From contig JAPPMR010000259.1 in the NCBI GenBank assembly GCA_028818995.1, forward strand, positions 598 to 7,505: 6,908 bases of DNA. Reading direction: 5' to 3'. The position numbers and the translations under genes were made by a program. Each line of letters opens with the position of its first letter. The stretch's first letter is position 1. This document shows, piece by piece, positions 1 to 4,952 of the stretch. The notes beneath the pieces were generated by a model that made no database searches, was not told the origin of the DNA, and saw nothing but the letters and a program-made list of their open reading frames with translations. Origin of the DNA: Candidatus Poribacteria bacterium. Its GTDB lineage: Bacteria; Poribacteria; WGA-4E; WGA-3G.

Positions 1-37
1 AACAAAACCACAAAAATTTTTTTTTGTGTTGGGGGGT

Positions 38-57
38 CCCCCGTTCCCCACCCCCCC
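38..57 (-). other. G-quadruplex-capable G-rich strand
   Basis: On the minus strand this reads as a run of seven G, one T, four G, AAC, then five G. The G7 run can be split into two G-triplets, so the stretch fits the usual four-tract pattern with loops of 1 to 7 bases. It is bordered by an A/T hairpin at 9-28 (8-bp stem, T4 loop), a G6 run at 31-36 and a G9 run at 72-80. Such tracts are prone to replication slippage and sequencing error, so exact run lengths should be treated cautiously. No function is claimed. Confidence 0.4.
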
Positions 58-96
58 ACAGTTGGCGCACCGGGGGGGGGTCGCTAACGCTCTACC

Positions 97-123
97 CGCA
101 GCATGCCAAAAGCGCATGCTGCG
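97..123. repeat. Perfect 10-bp hairpin, 7-base loop
   Basis: Bases 97-106 (CGCAGCATGC) are exactly complementary in reverse to 114-123 (GCATGCTGCG), with a seven-base loop. There is no T-run after either arm, so it does not look like an intrinsic terminator. A GTTTATAGAAA string about 20 bases further on (144-154) matches the tail of the palindromic repeat family at 396-682. This may therefore be a diverged member or a relic of that family. Confidence 0.55.
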
Positions 124-206
124 TTGATTTGGACCTACAGATGGTTTATAGAAATGTAAAAAATATAGGTAAAAAACCGAAAACTAAATAACCCTGTTTG
201 TTTTCA

Positions 207-244
207 TTAATTCTATCATATATTATTTGAAATAAATTTGTCAA
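207..244 (-). promoter_or_regulatory. Sigma70-type promoter facing out of the window
   Basis: On the minus strand TTGACA (244-239, a perfect -35 box) is followed after 18 bases by TATGAT (220-215, five of six matches to the -10 consensus). It lies in a strongly AT-rich stretch. The predicted start of transcription is near 207, so the RNA would read leftward through the hairpin at 97-123 and out of the window. No open reading frame starts before base 1, so the gene it would serve is not visible. Confidence 0.5.
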
Positions 245-289
245 GAAAAATTGTTATATTTTTTTATTTTCTGCTGAATTTTATGAATC

Positions 290-310
290 GGCGCGTTTTG
301 TAAACGCGCC
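290..310. repeat. Hairpin, 9-bp stem, followed by CTACCC
   Basis: Bases 290-298 (GGCGCGTTT) pair perfectly with 302-310 (AAACGCGCC) around a three-base loop. A CTACC string follows, as it does after the hairpin at 723-742. The two are probably members of one loose family of short hairpins (GC arms, T/A inner pairs, then CTACC). It has no poly-T tail and is not an obvious terminator. Confidence 0.5.
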
Positions 311-395
311 TACCCAAAGTAGTTTAGCCCTGTCGGGTGTCGCTTCGCTCTACTCATAGCTGTCAACTTAAGGAATTTAGATTTTGAGTATATCT

Positions 396-424
396 CTTCA
401 GTCCCGTCGGGACGATATGTTTAT
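396..424 (+). repeat. REP-like palindromic repeat, copy 1
   Basis: A 29-base unit made of CTTCA, the palindrome GTCCCGTCGGGAC (401-413), and the tail GATATGTTTAT continuing AGAAAA. It is repeated with one mismatch at 446-474, starting exactly 50 bases later. Palindromes of this form followed by a GTTTATAGAAA tail are, from memory, dispersed intergenic repeats in several uncultured phyla. I assign no name. Confidence 0.7.
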
Positions 425-445
425 AGAAAACGTGGCAATTAACTT

Positions 446-474
446 CTTTAGTCCCGTCGGGACGATATGTTTAT
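446..474 (+). repeat. REP-like palindromic repeat, copy 2
   Basis: This matches copy 1 at 28 of 29 positions, with palindrome GTCCCGTCGGGAC at 451-463 and the same GATATGTTTAT tail. After the tail it diverges at once into the inverted copy that begins near 476. Confidence 0.7.
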
Positions 475-475
475 C

Positions 476-503
476 TTTCTATGCCGTTCCTACGGAACTC
501 AAG
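476..503 (-). repeat. REP-like palindromic repeat, diverged inverted copy 3
   Basis: Read on the minus strand this is CTTGAGTTCC, loop GTA, GGAAC, then GGCATAGAAA. The palindrome 486-498 (GTTCCTACGGAAC) keeps the arm-loop-arm design of copies 1 and 2 but with TT/AA changes in the arms. Its loop is TAC on the plus strand rather than GAC. That natural loop variant helps interpret the split copy at 521-682. Confidence 0.5.
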
Positions 504-520
504 AGGCGGAGGACAACATT

Positions 521-682
521 TTTTCTATAAACATATCGTCCCTAATGAAGTTTAACAAATAAATTGGGTAATTTAGCGAGGTTAGGAAACCTCGCCAGCA
601 GCAGGTGTACATCTCTGCTGGCGAGGTTTCCTAACCTCGCCCCTTACCGAAATATTTATTTAAACTTCATACGGGACTAAAA
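521..682 (-). repeat. REP-like palindromic repeat copy 4, split by an insertion
   Basis: The left part, 521-542 (TTTTCTATAAAC through CGTCCC), and the right part, 672-682 (CGGGACTAAAA), join with one TA between them. Together they give an inverted copy of the same unit, differing from copies 1 and 2 at essentially one loop base. The 127 bases between the parts form a separate foldback element. The reconstructed loop (CCC-TA-CGGG) equals the TAC loop seen in copy 3. Confidence 0.65.
543..671. mobile_element. MITE-like foldback element inserted at TA
   Basis: It is bounded by TA on both sides (543-544 and 670-671), as expected for a TA target duplication. Terminal inverted repeats are TGAAGTTTAA (546-555) and TTAAACTTCA (660-669), with imperfect inverted similarity continuing inward. 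The core is a perfect inverted repeat with 26-base arms (576-601 and 615-640) and a 13-base loop. Each arm itself contains a small hairpin, GCGAGGTT-AGGA-AACCTCGC. It has no coding capacity, so it would depend on a transposase in trans. TA targets are typical of the IS630/Tc1-mariner group, but no transposase is present to confirm this. Confidence 0.55.
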
Positions 683-722
683 CGGTTTCCATGTTTGGAA
701 AATCCTAAAATTGATACCTATA

Positions 723-742
723 GTGCGGTTAGGAAACCGCAC
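723..742. repeat. Hairpin with GTTAGGAAAC core, downstream of the terminase
   Basis: GTGCGGTT (723-730) pairs with AACCGCAC (735-742) around the loop AGGA, followed by CTACCGG. The core is the same as in the foldback element arms at 576-595 and 621-640, so these hairpins share an origin. On the minus strand it begins 23 bases after the terminase stop codon and could act as a weak terminator or an mRNA 3' end stabiliser. The following TATAGGTATCAATTTT lacks a tight U-run. Confidence 0.5.
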
Positions 743-765
743 CTACCGGGTTTGGGTCGAAGATG

Positions 766-2658
766 TTAACGCAACTGGACAGTGCCGTGAATGACACGCC
801 CACTGCCGATACTTCGCCTCCTGTTTTGTAGGCTTAATATAAAATAGGCGGTGCTGTCTATGCCGTGGTTATCGCCTTTGATTGCCTCGTCATCCCTGTT
901 TGTGCCACGCATATTTTCATCATAAGTACAACTCAAGAACTCATCTGTGACTTCAAGCGGACGATAGGTGTCCTTCAAATCTTCATCTGGCGGATGGACA
1001 AGCCTATCCCGTAGGAAAAAGATTGCAGGTGCGCCCGTTGCGTCTACCTTTAGGCGTTCCTTGATAGCATCTATCTGTGTAGAACGCGATTTTTTGGGTT
1101 GTCTGACACGGAATCCCGCACGCTGTAGCTGCTCAACTGCATCCTGATCCGCGCTGTCTACCGCTGCGTATCGGATACGGTCTGAAGCATCACAATTTGC
1201 TTTTATCATCCGTATGAAATCGGGTTTTGTGAGTTTTGTTCTGTATATCTCTTTGTATGCGTAGATACGGTCGTCTGGTGACCGCGCCCACCATATACAA
1301 CACGATGGATTGCGAAATCCCCAGTCGATACTGATATAACGTGCCCACTTCGTTGAGATGGTGAAGTTGTCAATGACATGCACTTCAGGTAGAAATGTAT
1401 CAAATACGAGTCCTTCGCCTGATACCCATTTGCCTTCGTATCCGCGTTTGTATCGTAATCCTTCAAGGTTTTGTAACCTCTGGACACGCCGCTTGCCTTT
1501 TTCGGTTAACTCGCCAGTCTGTTGATTGTATATTTCTGGATTGTCTCTGAATGTCATCTCGAAATATGCGAGTTTTCCGGCTTTTGTCTGCTGGCGTATC
1601 CAGTGATTCGGTGTGCTCGGATTGCAATCACCGAGTAGGAATGCGATTGGCAGTGTGCCTGCGCGTTCTGATACTCTTGCGGTAAGTTCGTCCCATGTAT
1701 CAAAGGAAACGAGTTCTGCTTGGTTGACGAATGCTGCATCAAAGAAGTCAGATAACAGGTTCTGCGGTTTGTCTAACCCGTTCATGTAGATGCGTGAGCC
1801 GTTCCAGTATTCAAAGAAATCGGGATGTTCGCCGCCGTATCGTGTGATAGGTGTAGGATTCGGGTCGGCACGACTTCTGGGTCGGAATCCGAGATATTTT
1901 TCGTAAGTTGGAACGATGTTTTTGTATACTCTTTTGAGGCTGCGGTGGACGAAGGTGAGTCGTGCGCCGGGGTAGTTCCGTGCTAATTGGTCTATGTATG
2001 CGACGCAGCTATAGGTTTTGCCTGCGTCATAGGTGCCGCCTGCTATTTTTATGTTTGCATGCGATTTGAATAGGTCGCGCATCTGTCCGTGAGGACGGAA
2101 TCCGTTGGGATTGTATGTGATGCGGGGCGGTTTTTGTTTAGGTGTTGGCTGTTTGCTGGCAGTCACGACTCGGAGATCGCTCCTACCAGTATCGTTTTTA
2201 TCATCTTGCTTGGGTAGGCAGGATTGATACTGCTCCATTTCGGGATGCAGATGTGTGAGTTCCTGTGGTTCTTCGTCAGGTTGTTCAATTTCGTCGGTTT
2301 GTTCGGCATTGTCAGATTGTTCTGCTTGCCCGTTCTGTGTGGTGTTGTGTTGTGATGTGTCGGTCTTTTGGTTTTTTGCTGCTTGTTCTTCCTTATATTT
2401 TTGTGCTGTGACATAAGCGTTGGTGTCGTATCCGCGGTTTTCAATGTTTTCCCGTCTGCATATTGTATCTTTTGTTCGGACAAGTCTATTGTGGTCGGCT
2501 ATATATTGGGATAGATTTTTGTCGTTCTCGTCGGTGTCTGGGTCCTGTTCGATTCTTTGCAATCTTCTGTCAAGCAATTTCCGCATTCTCTCGTGCAGGT
2601 TGTGATCCAGCTCAAAGACGTGATTTTTTCGTTTGGGGTATAGTTTTTGATTTTTCAT
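766..2658 (-). CDS. Phage-type terminase large subunit (TerL) with long N-terminal extension
   Basis: The product resembles the ATP-driven DNA-packaging motor and headful nuclease of tailed phages. Numbering from a TTG at 2688, the ATPase Walker A motif is GTYDAGKT (218-225). The Walker B region is FDAAFVNQAEL with the probable catalytic Glu at 325, where N-Q stands in place of the usual acidic residue. The coupling motif is LLGDCNPSTPNHW (351-363). The linker YEGKW...GLVFD (417-430) leads to an RNase H-like nuclease with candidate metal ligands D455 (SIDWG), D511 (AAVDS) and D606/D611 (KGDNHGID). About 190 residues precede the ATPase, first basic, then rich in Q, E, D and T (about 100-165), longer than I expect for the family. 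I chose ATG 2658 because a TATAAT lies six bases upstream and neither start has a Shine-Dalgarno site. TTG 2688 would add ten residues. No portal, small terminase or capsid gene is present, so it is an orphan or a prophage edge. Confidence 0.85.
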   Translation of the reverse strand: MKNQKLYPKRKNHVFELDHNLHERMRKLLDRRLQRIEQDPDTDENDKNLSQYIADHNRLVRTKDTICRRENIENRGYDTNAYVTAQKYKEEQAAKNQKTDTSQHNTTQNGQAEQSDNAEQTDEIEQPDEEPQELTHLHPEMEQYQSCLPKQDDKNDTGRSDLRVVTASKQPTPKQKPPRITYNPNGFRPHGQMRDLFKSHANIKIAGGTYDAGKTYSCVAYIDQLARNYPGARLTFVHRSLKRVYKNIVPTYEKYLGFRPRSRADPNPTPITRYGGEHPDFFEYWNGSRIYMNGLDKPQNLLSDFFDAAFVNQAELVSFDTWDELTARVSERAGTLPIAFLLGDCNPSTPNHWIRQQTKAGKLAYFEMTFRDNPEIYNQQTGELTEKGKRRVQRLQNLEGLRYKRGYEGKWVSGEGLVFDTFLPEVHVIDNFTISTKWARYISIDWGFRNPSCCIWWARSPDDRIYAYKEIYRTKLTKPDFIRMIKANCDASDRIRYAAVDSADQDAVEQLQRAGFRVRQPKKSRSTQIDAIKERLKVDATGAPAIFFLRDRLVHPPDEDLKDTYRPLEVTDEFLSCTYDENMRGTNRDDEAIKGDNHGIDSTAYFILSLQNRRRSIGSGRVIHGTVQLR

Positions 2659-2670
2659 ACCGATATTATA
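2659..2670 (-). promoter_or_regulatory. -10 box for a probable leaderless terminase mRNA
   Basis: A perfect TATAAT (2670-2665, minus strand) ends six bases before ATG 2658, which puts the expected transcription start at or next to the A of the start codon. No purine-rich ribosome site precedes the ATG. A -10 box six or seven bases before the start codon is the known signature of leaderless genes in several phyla. No good -35 box is seen at 16-18 bases; TTGCCA at 2688-2683 is too close at 12 bases. Confidence 0.4.
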
Positions 2671-2713
2671 ACTGATGGTGGGTGGCAATCAGAAGTTTTT
2701 GTGGCGTGCGGAA

Positions 2714-2741
2714 CAATAGATTTCCAATAGATATCCAATAG
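2714..2741. repeat. Three CAATAG direct repeats with 11-base period
   Basis: CAATAG starts at 2714, 2725 and 2736, and the flanking bases are also similar (CAATAGATTTC, CAATAGATATC, CAATAGGTTTG). The spacing is about one helical turn, so a protein could read all three on one DNA face. The array lies 44-75 bases upstream of the proposed terminase transcription start, a plausible operator or activator position. It may also be a chance simple repeat. Confidence 0.35.
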
Positions 2742-2899
2742 GTTTGCGGGAGATGGCTATCGGCAGTCGGTTATCAGTTTTTGGTAGTCTGGTTTTTATC
2801 GGTGGGAGATGTGCGTTTTCGCAGGGTGGTGCGGTCACTCCTACAGAAGATGATAAGGTTTACAAAGCACTCACACAAGCACACAAGAGTTGATAAACA

Positions 2900-2977
2900 T
2901 CAAGGTTGTCGTGTAGCAGAGTCCAACCAGTTTATAGCAGCCTGTTCGTTTTGTTTAATTGCAATTTCGACTGAGAA
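2900..2977 (-). pseudogene. Remnant of an hsdS-type C-terminus
   Basis: On the minus strand this encodes VEIAIKQNEQAAINWLDS and ends in TGA at 2902-2900. It matches the tail of the intact HsdS upstream, VEIAIEQDEQAAIDWLEA. At the DNA level 2922-2971 matches 4981-5030 at 40 of 50 positions by my hand alignment. It lies eight bases beyond the TOPRIM gene stop codon, in a different reading frame, without a start codon or ribosome site, so it is not expressed as such. It is either the end of a deleted second S gene or a duplicated target end left when the ATPase-TOPRIM cassette arrived. A frameshifted former tail of the TOPRIM gene is less likely. Confidence 0.65.
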
Positions 2978-2984
2978 AACGATT

Positions 2985-3689
2985 TTATTGAAATTGTGCA
3001 ATTACATCACCGAGTTTTTTGAGAGAATTATTGCGCCGTAAGGTTTCATCGTTGATCTCAATGTATTCGGCTACTTCAGGAGATCGCGTTTCATGGTATT
3101 TCTCACGGTCAATGTTCCTTTCCGTGAGACTGGGATTGAGTTGTTCGAGAACCTTTTCAGAAAACTCAGTTAGATGCTCTTTAGCACCCTTACCACCACT
3201 GACTGCCTCAACAATTTTTTCTGTATCGCCTTTCTGATTATTGCTTACGAAACGTTTGAGAGAGGGATTTGCTAACACCTTATTACGACAGTTTTCCCTG
3301 AACTGTGCGCGTTTGGTTGCGTAATAACAAAAGATACCGAGACAATCTATGAGTAACCACGCTTCAAGTTCCTGAATAGCCTCTACGAGAAAAACTTTAC
3401 CAGAAAATTGACGGTCATTGACAATTCGTTGACTCTGATTTTTGAGCGAATTCGGTTGTTGTGATCGTTCATGCTGTGTCATCCGTCCGTCGCTGTCAAT
3501 GACAATAATCACATAGTCATCCTGTTTGAGATAATTCTGAATTACTTTCCTAAGTTGTGGTTGAGGTCCACCAGCAGTGTAGAATTGTATCGGTGAGAGT
3601 TGCATAAATGCCGCTAACTTCTTTGCCAAACACCTGACCGCCTCCGCATCGTCGTTTGATTCCAAAGTCAAGATTCTTATGCTTGACAT
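2985..3689 (-). CDS. TOPRIM-type (DUF4276-like) putative nuclease, partner of the ATPase
   Basis: A 234-residue soluble protein with no signal peptide or membrane segment. Features fit a compact TOPRIM fold: an early acidic residue in ILTLESNDDAEA (E10 or nearby), a hydrophobic strand ending in the D-x-D pair YVIIVIDSDG (D65, D67), and LVEAIQELEAWLLID (101-115). The last is close to the E-x-E-x-W-L-L-x-D signature I associate with DUF4276 and, more distantly, RloB families. TOPRIM domains of this type cut nucleic acid in OLD-family and PARIS systems. Activity here is inferred. The ATG overlaps the ATPase stop codon by one base (TAATG), and GGAG (3704-3701) precedes it by 11 bases, so the two are translated together. 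The first Glu motif is not textbook (LESNDD rather than EG-x-T-E), so the metal site needs checking. Confidence 0.65.
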   Translation of the reverse strand: MSSIRILTLESNDDAEAVRCLAKKLAAFMQLSPIQFYTAGGPQPQLRKVIQNYLKQDDYVIIVIDSDGRMTQHERSQQPNSLKNQSQRIVNDRQFSGKVFLVEAIQELEAWLLIDCLGIFCYYATKRAQFRENCRNKVLANPSLKRFVSNNQKGDTEKIVEAVSGGKGAKEHLTEFSEKVLEQLNPSLTERNIDREKYHETRSPEVAEYIEINDETLRRNNSLKKLGDVIAQFQ

Positions 3690-4879
3690 TATGTTTTATT
3701 CTCCATAACATCCTGCAGGAGTTTACTATCAAAAACGGCACTGCCAATTCCGAAATCATCAATCCAACCTTGAAGCGACTCTCGTTCGTCTCGGTAATCC
3801 TCAAGGTTGAGTACCTCTGTACCAAGCCCCGGAAGGTTGCGTAACAGTAAAACCCCGAGAGAATCTCCCAAACTTTCTGCATCAAATGCACCAAGCAGTT
3901 GCGAACTGTGGGTGGTAATAATCACTTGAGAATATTTAGCAATTTGCTCAAGCACGTATGCAATGTCTTTTAGGGCACCAGGATGTAGATTCCGTTCTGG
4001 TTCTTCGATTGCGATGAGCGGGGGCAGTTCAGGTTCGTTGAGCAAGGTGTAATATGCAATTAGACGTAGTATACCATCAGATGCACTATGTAACGGGATG
4101 GGTTCTCTATATCCTTCTAATAGAAAAAGTTGGTTTCCAGAGAAAAGTTGGTTTTCTTCCATAACTGGAAATGAGTCTATATACCGATTTGTGCTTGATA
4201 CAAGGGAATCACTAACGTTCTTGAATCTCTCAGGAAAGTTCTTTTCCCAATTACAAAGTACCTCTGGCAACTTTAGACCGTAACTGTCAAGTTTTGGAAA
4301 TTCTCGAATCTCTTTTTCAGCAAGTAAGATGGATCTTGTAAGACTGCTACGTATAAGGTCTGGCGAAAAATCATAGAATTTCCATTCCTTCATAAACTCA
4401 GCTAACGCACGTGTAATTGGTTTATTTCCATAATTTCCAGCCGACCTCAAAGCGAGTTCATCGGAGTTATATGGTGTCCCATTCTCGCCATTTTCATCTC
4501 GGACAGTTCCCTGCCCATCTTGGATTGATATCACATTTGCATCATTAACTGACAATTGCTCTGCACGAAAAGATAAATCGGGTTCCAGTTTCACTTCTAA
4601 ATGGTATAAGGTGCGGTTTTCTTCTACTTTTGTATGTAAGTGAAGCGAGATTTTTGGAACTTCAGTCTCCCATAGGGTATCTCGGTTGAACTCGTCTGAA
4701 GATAACCTCTCATCAACCATCATCTTATGGAGGCGATATAATGCCGTAACGGTGTTTGACTTCCCGCTTGCATTCGGCCCGACAAGCACAGTCAACGGTT
4801 TAAATGGAAGCGTAACGTCCCGTAAACTCAGATAGTTTTTGATATATATTTTTTCTAAAAACGCTTTTCTTTCAGACAC
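3689..4879 (-). CDS. AAA/ABC-type ATPase (AAA_21, OLD/RloA/AriA-like)
   Basis: A 396-residue SMC/ABC-like ATPase. The N-terminal strand IYIKNYLSLRDVTLPF leads into Walker A GPNASGKS (34-41). The signature-like loop is SASDGILRL (265-273), Walker B is LIAIEEPE (288-295), and the H-loop is TTHSSQLL (322-329). The region between the motifs (about 50-250) is divergent, as in AAA_21 proteins, and there is no C-terminal TOPRIM domain as in one-piece OLD nucleases. That function is probably supplied by the next gene. Split ATPase plus TOPRIM pairs are known from PARIS (AriA/AriB), and Rlo ATPases are known inside type I hsd loci. The product probably senses a phage-linked trigger and controls the partner. 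Start: GTG at 4879, nine bases after a strong AGGAGG. It is the first gene after its own promoter. An exact subfamily cannot be assigned by eye. Confidence 0.8.
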   Translation of the reverse strand: MSERKAFLEKIYIKNYLSLRDVTLPFKPLTVLVGPNASGKSNTVTALYRLHKMMVDERLSSDEFNRDTLWETEVPKISLHLHTKVEENRTLYHLEVKLEPDLSFRAEQLSVNDANVISIQDGQGTVRDENGENGTPYNSDELALRSAGNYGNKPITRALAEFMKEWKFYDFSPDLIRSSLTRSILLAEKEIREFPKLDSYGLKLPEVLCNWEKNFPERFKNVSDSLVSSTNRYIDSFPVMEENQLFSGNQLFLLEGYREPIPLHSASDGILRLIAYYTLLNEPELPPLIAIEEPERNLHPGALKDIAYVLEQIAKYSQVIITTHSSQLLGAFDAESLGDSLGVLLLRNLPGLGTEVLNLEDYRDERESLQGWIDDFGIGSAVFDSKLLQDVMENKT

Positions 4880-4886
4880 GGCTATT

Positions 4887-4894
4887 CACCTCCT
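4887..4894 (-). promoter_or_regulatory. Strong Shine-Dalgarno site fixing the ATPase GTG start
   Basis: AGGAGGTG on the minus strand lies nine bases upstream of GTG 4879. It matches the 16S rRNA anti-Shine-Dalgarno almost fully and decides for this GTG over any downstream ATG. Confidence 0.8.
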
Positions 4895-4902
4895 ATTTTC
4901 TT

Positions 4903-4938
4903 TGCAGTAATTATACATCAATATATTGTGTCCGTCAA
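4903..4938 (-). promoter_or_regulatory. Sigma70 promoter of the ATPase-TOPRIM unit
   Basis: TTGACG (4938-4933) and a perfect TATAAT (4915-4910) are separated by exactly 17 bases. The predicted transcription start near 4903 gives a leader of about 24 bases before GTG 4879. The perfect palindrome CAATATATTG (4919-4928) fills most of the spacer, where a repressor dimer could block polymerase. The promoter lies in the short gap after hsdS, so the cassette can be expressed independently of the hsd operon. Confidence 0.7.
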
Positions 4939-4952
4939 TCGCATTATAAACG

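Larger units (their letters stand above)
1..765. other. Gene-free repeat-rich region
   Basis: No convincing coding sequence lies here on either strand. From left to right it holds homopolymer G and C tracts, a 10-bp hairpin, an AT-rich stretch with a minus-strand promoter, a cluster of palindromic repeats, a foldback element nested in one of them, and a hairpin just beyond the terminase stop codon. Each is listed separately. The stretch 311-395 contains only a weak relative of the palindromic repeat (about 325-342) and nothing else I can identify. I see no tRNA, rRNA or CRISPR array. Confidence 0.75.

Noticed and set aside
97..123. Intrinsic terminator or tRNA-like stem.
   Set aside because: There is no T-tract on either side, and no cloverleaf can be built around the stem.
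396..474. Two 29-base repeats 50 bases apart, with a 21-base gap, look like a minimal CRISPR array.
   Set aside because: The repeats recur nearby in inverted orientation and in diverged and split form, there are no further units at regular spacing, and no cas gene is seen. Dispersed REP-like palindromes explain it better.
723..742. Intrinsic terminator for the terminase gene.
   Set aside because: The hairpin is well placed, but its stem is short and there is no run of U directly after it. It also belongs to a dispersed hairpin family, so it is listed as a repeat.
2163..2483. Minus-strand open frame of 106 codons within the terminase N-terminal region.
   Set aside because: It is an alternative frame of the low-complexity part of the terminase gene. 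Its K/T/H/N-rich product reflects the frame shift and has no recognisable motif.
2659..2688. Ten-residue upstream extension of the terminase from TTG 2688.
   Set aside because: TTG has no ribosome site, and the segment contains the TATAAT that best explains transcription starting at ATG 2658. It is not fully excluded.
2781..3041. Plus-strand open frame of 86 codons starting at 2781.
   Set aside because: It runs antisense across the hsdS remnant and the end of the TOPRIM gene, has no family features or convincing ribosome site, and its sequence is explained by the minus-strand features.
3550..3894. Minus-strand frame of 114 codons spanning the ATPase-TOPRIM junction.
   Set aside because: It overlaps two well-supported genes in another frame and has no coding features of its own.
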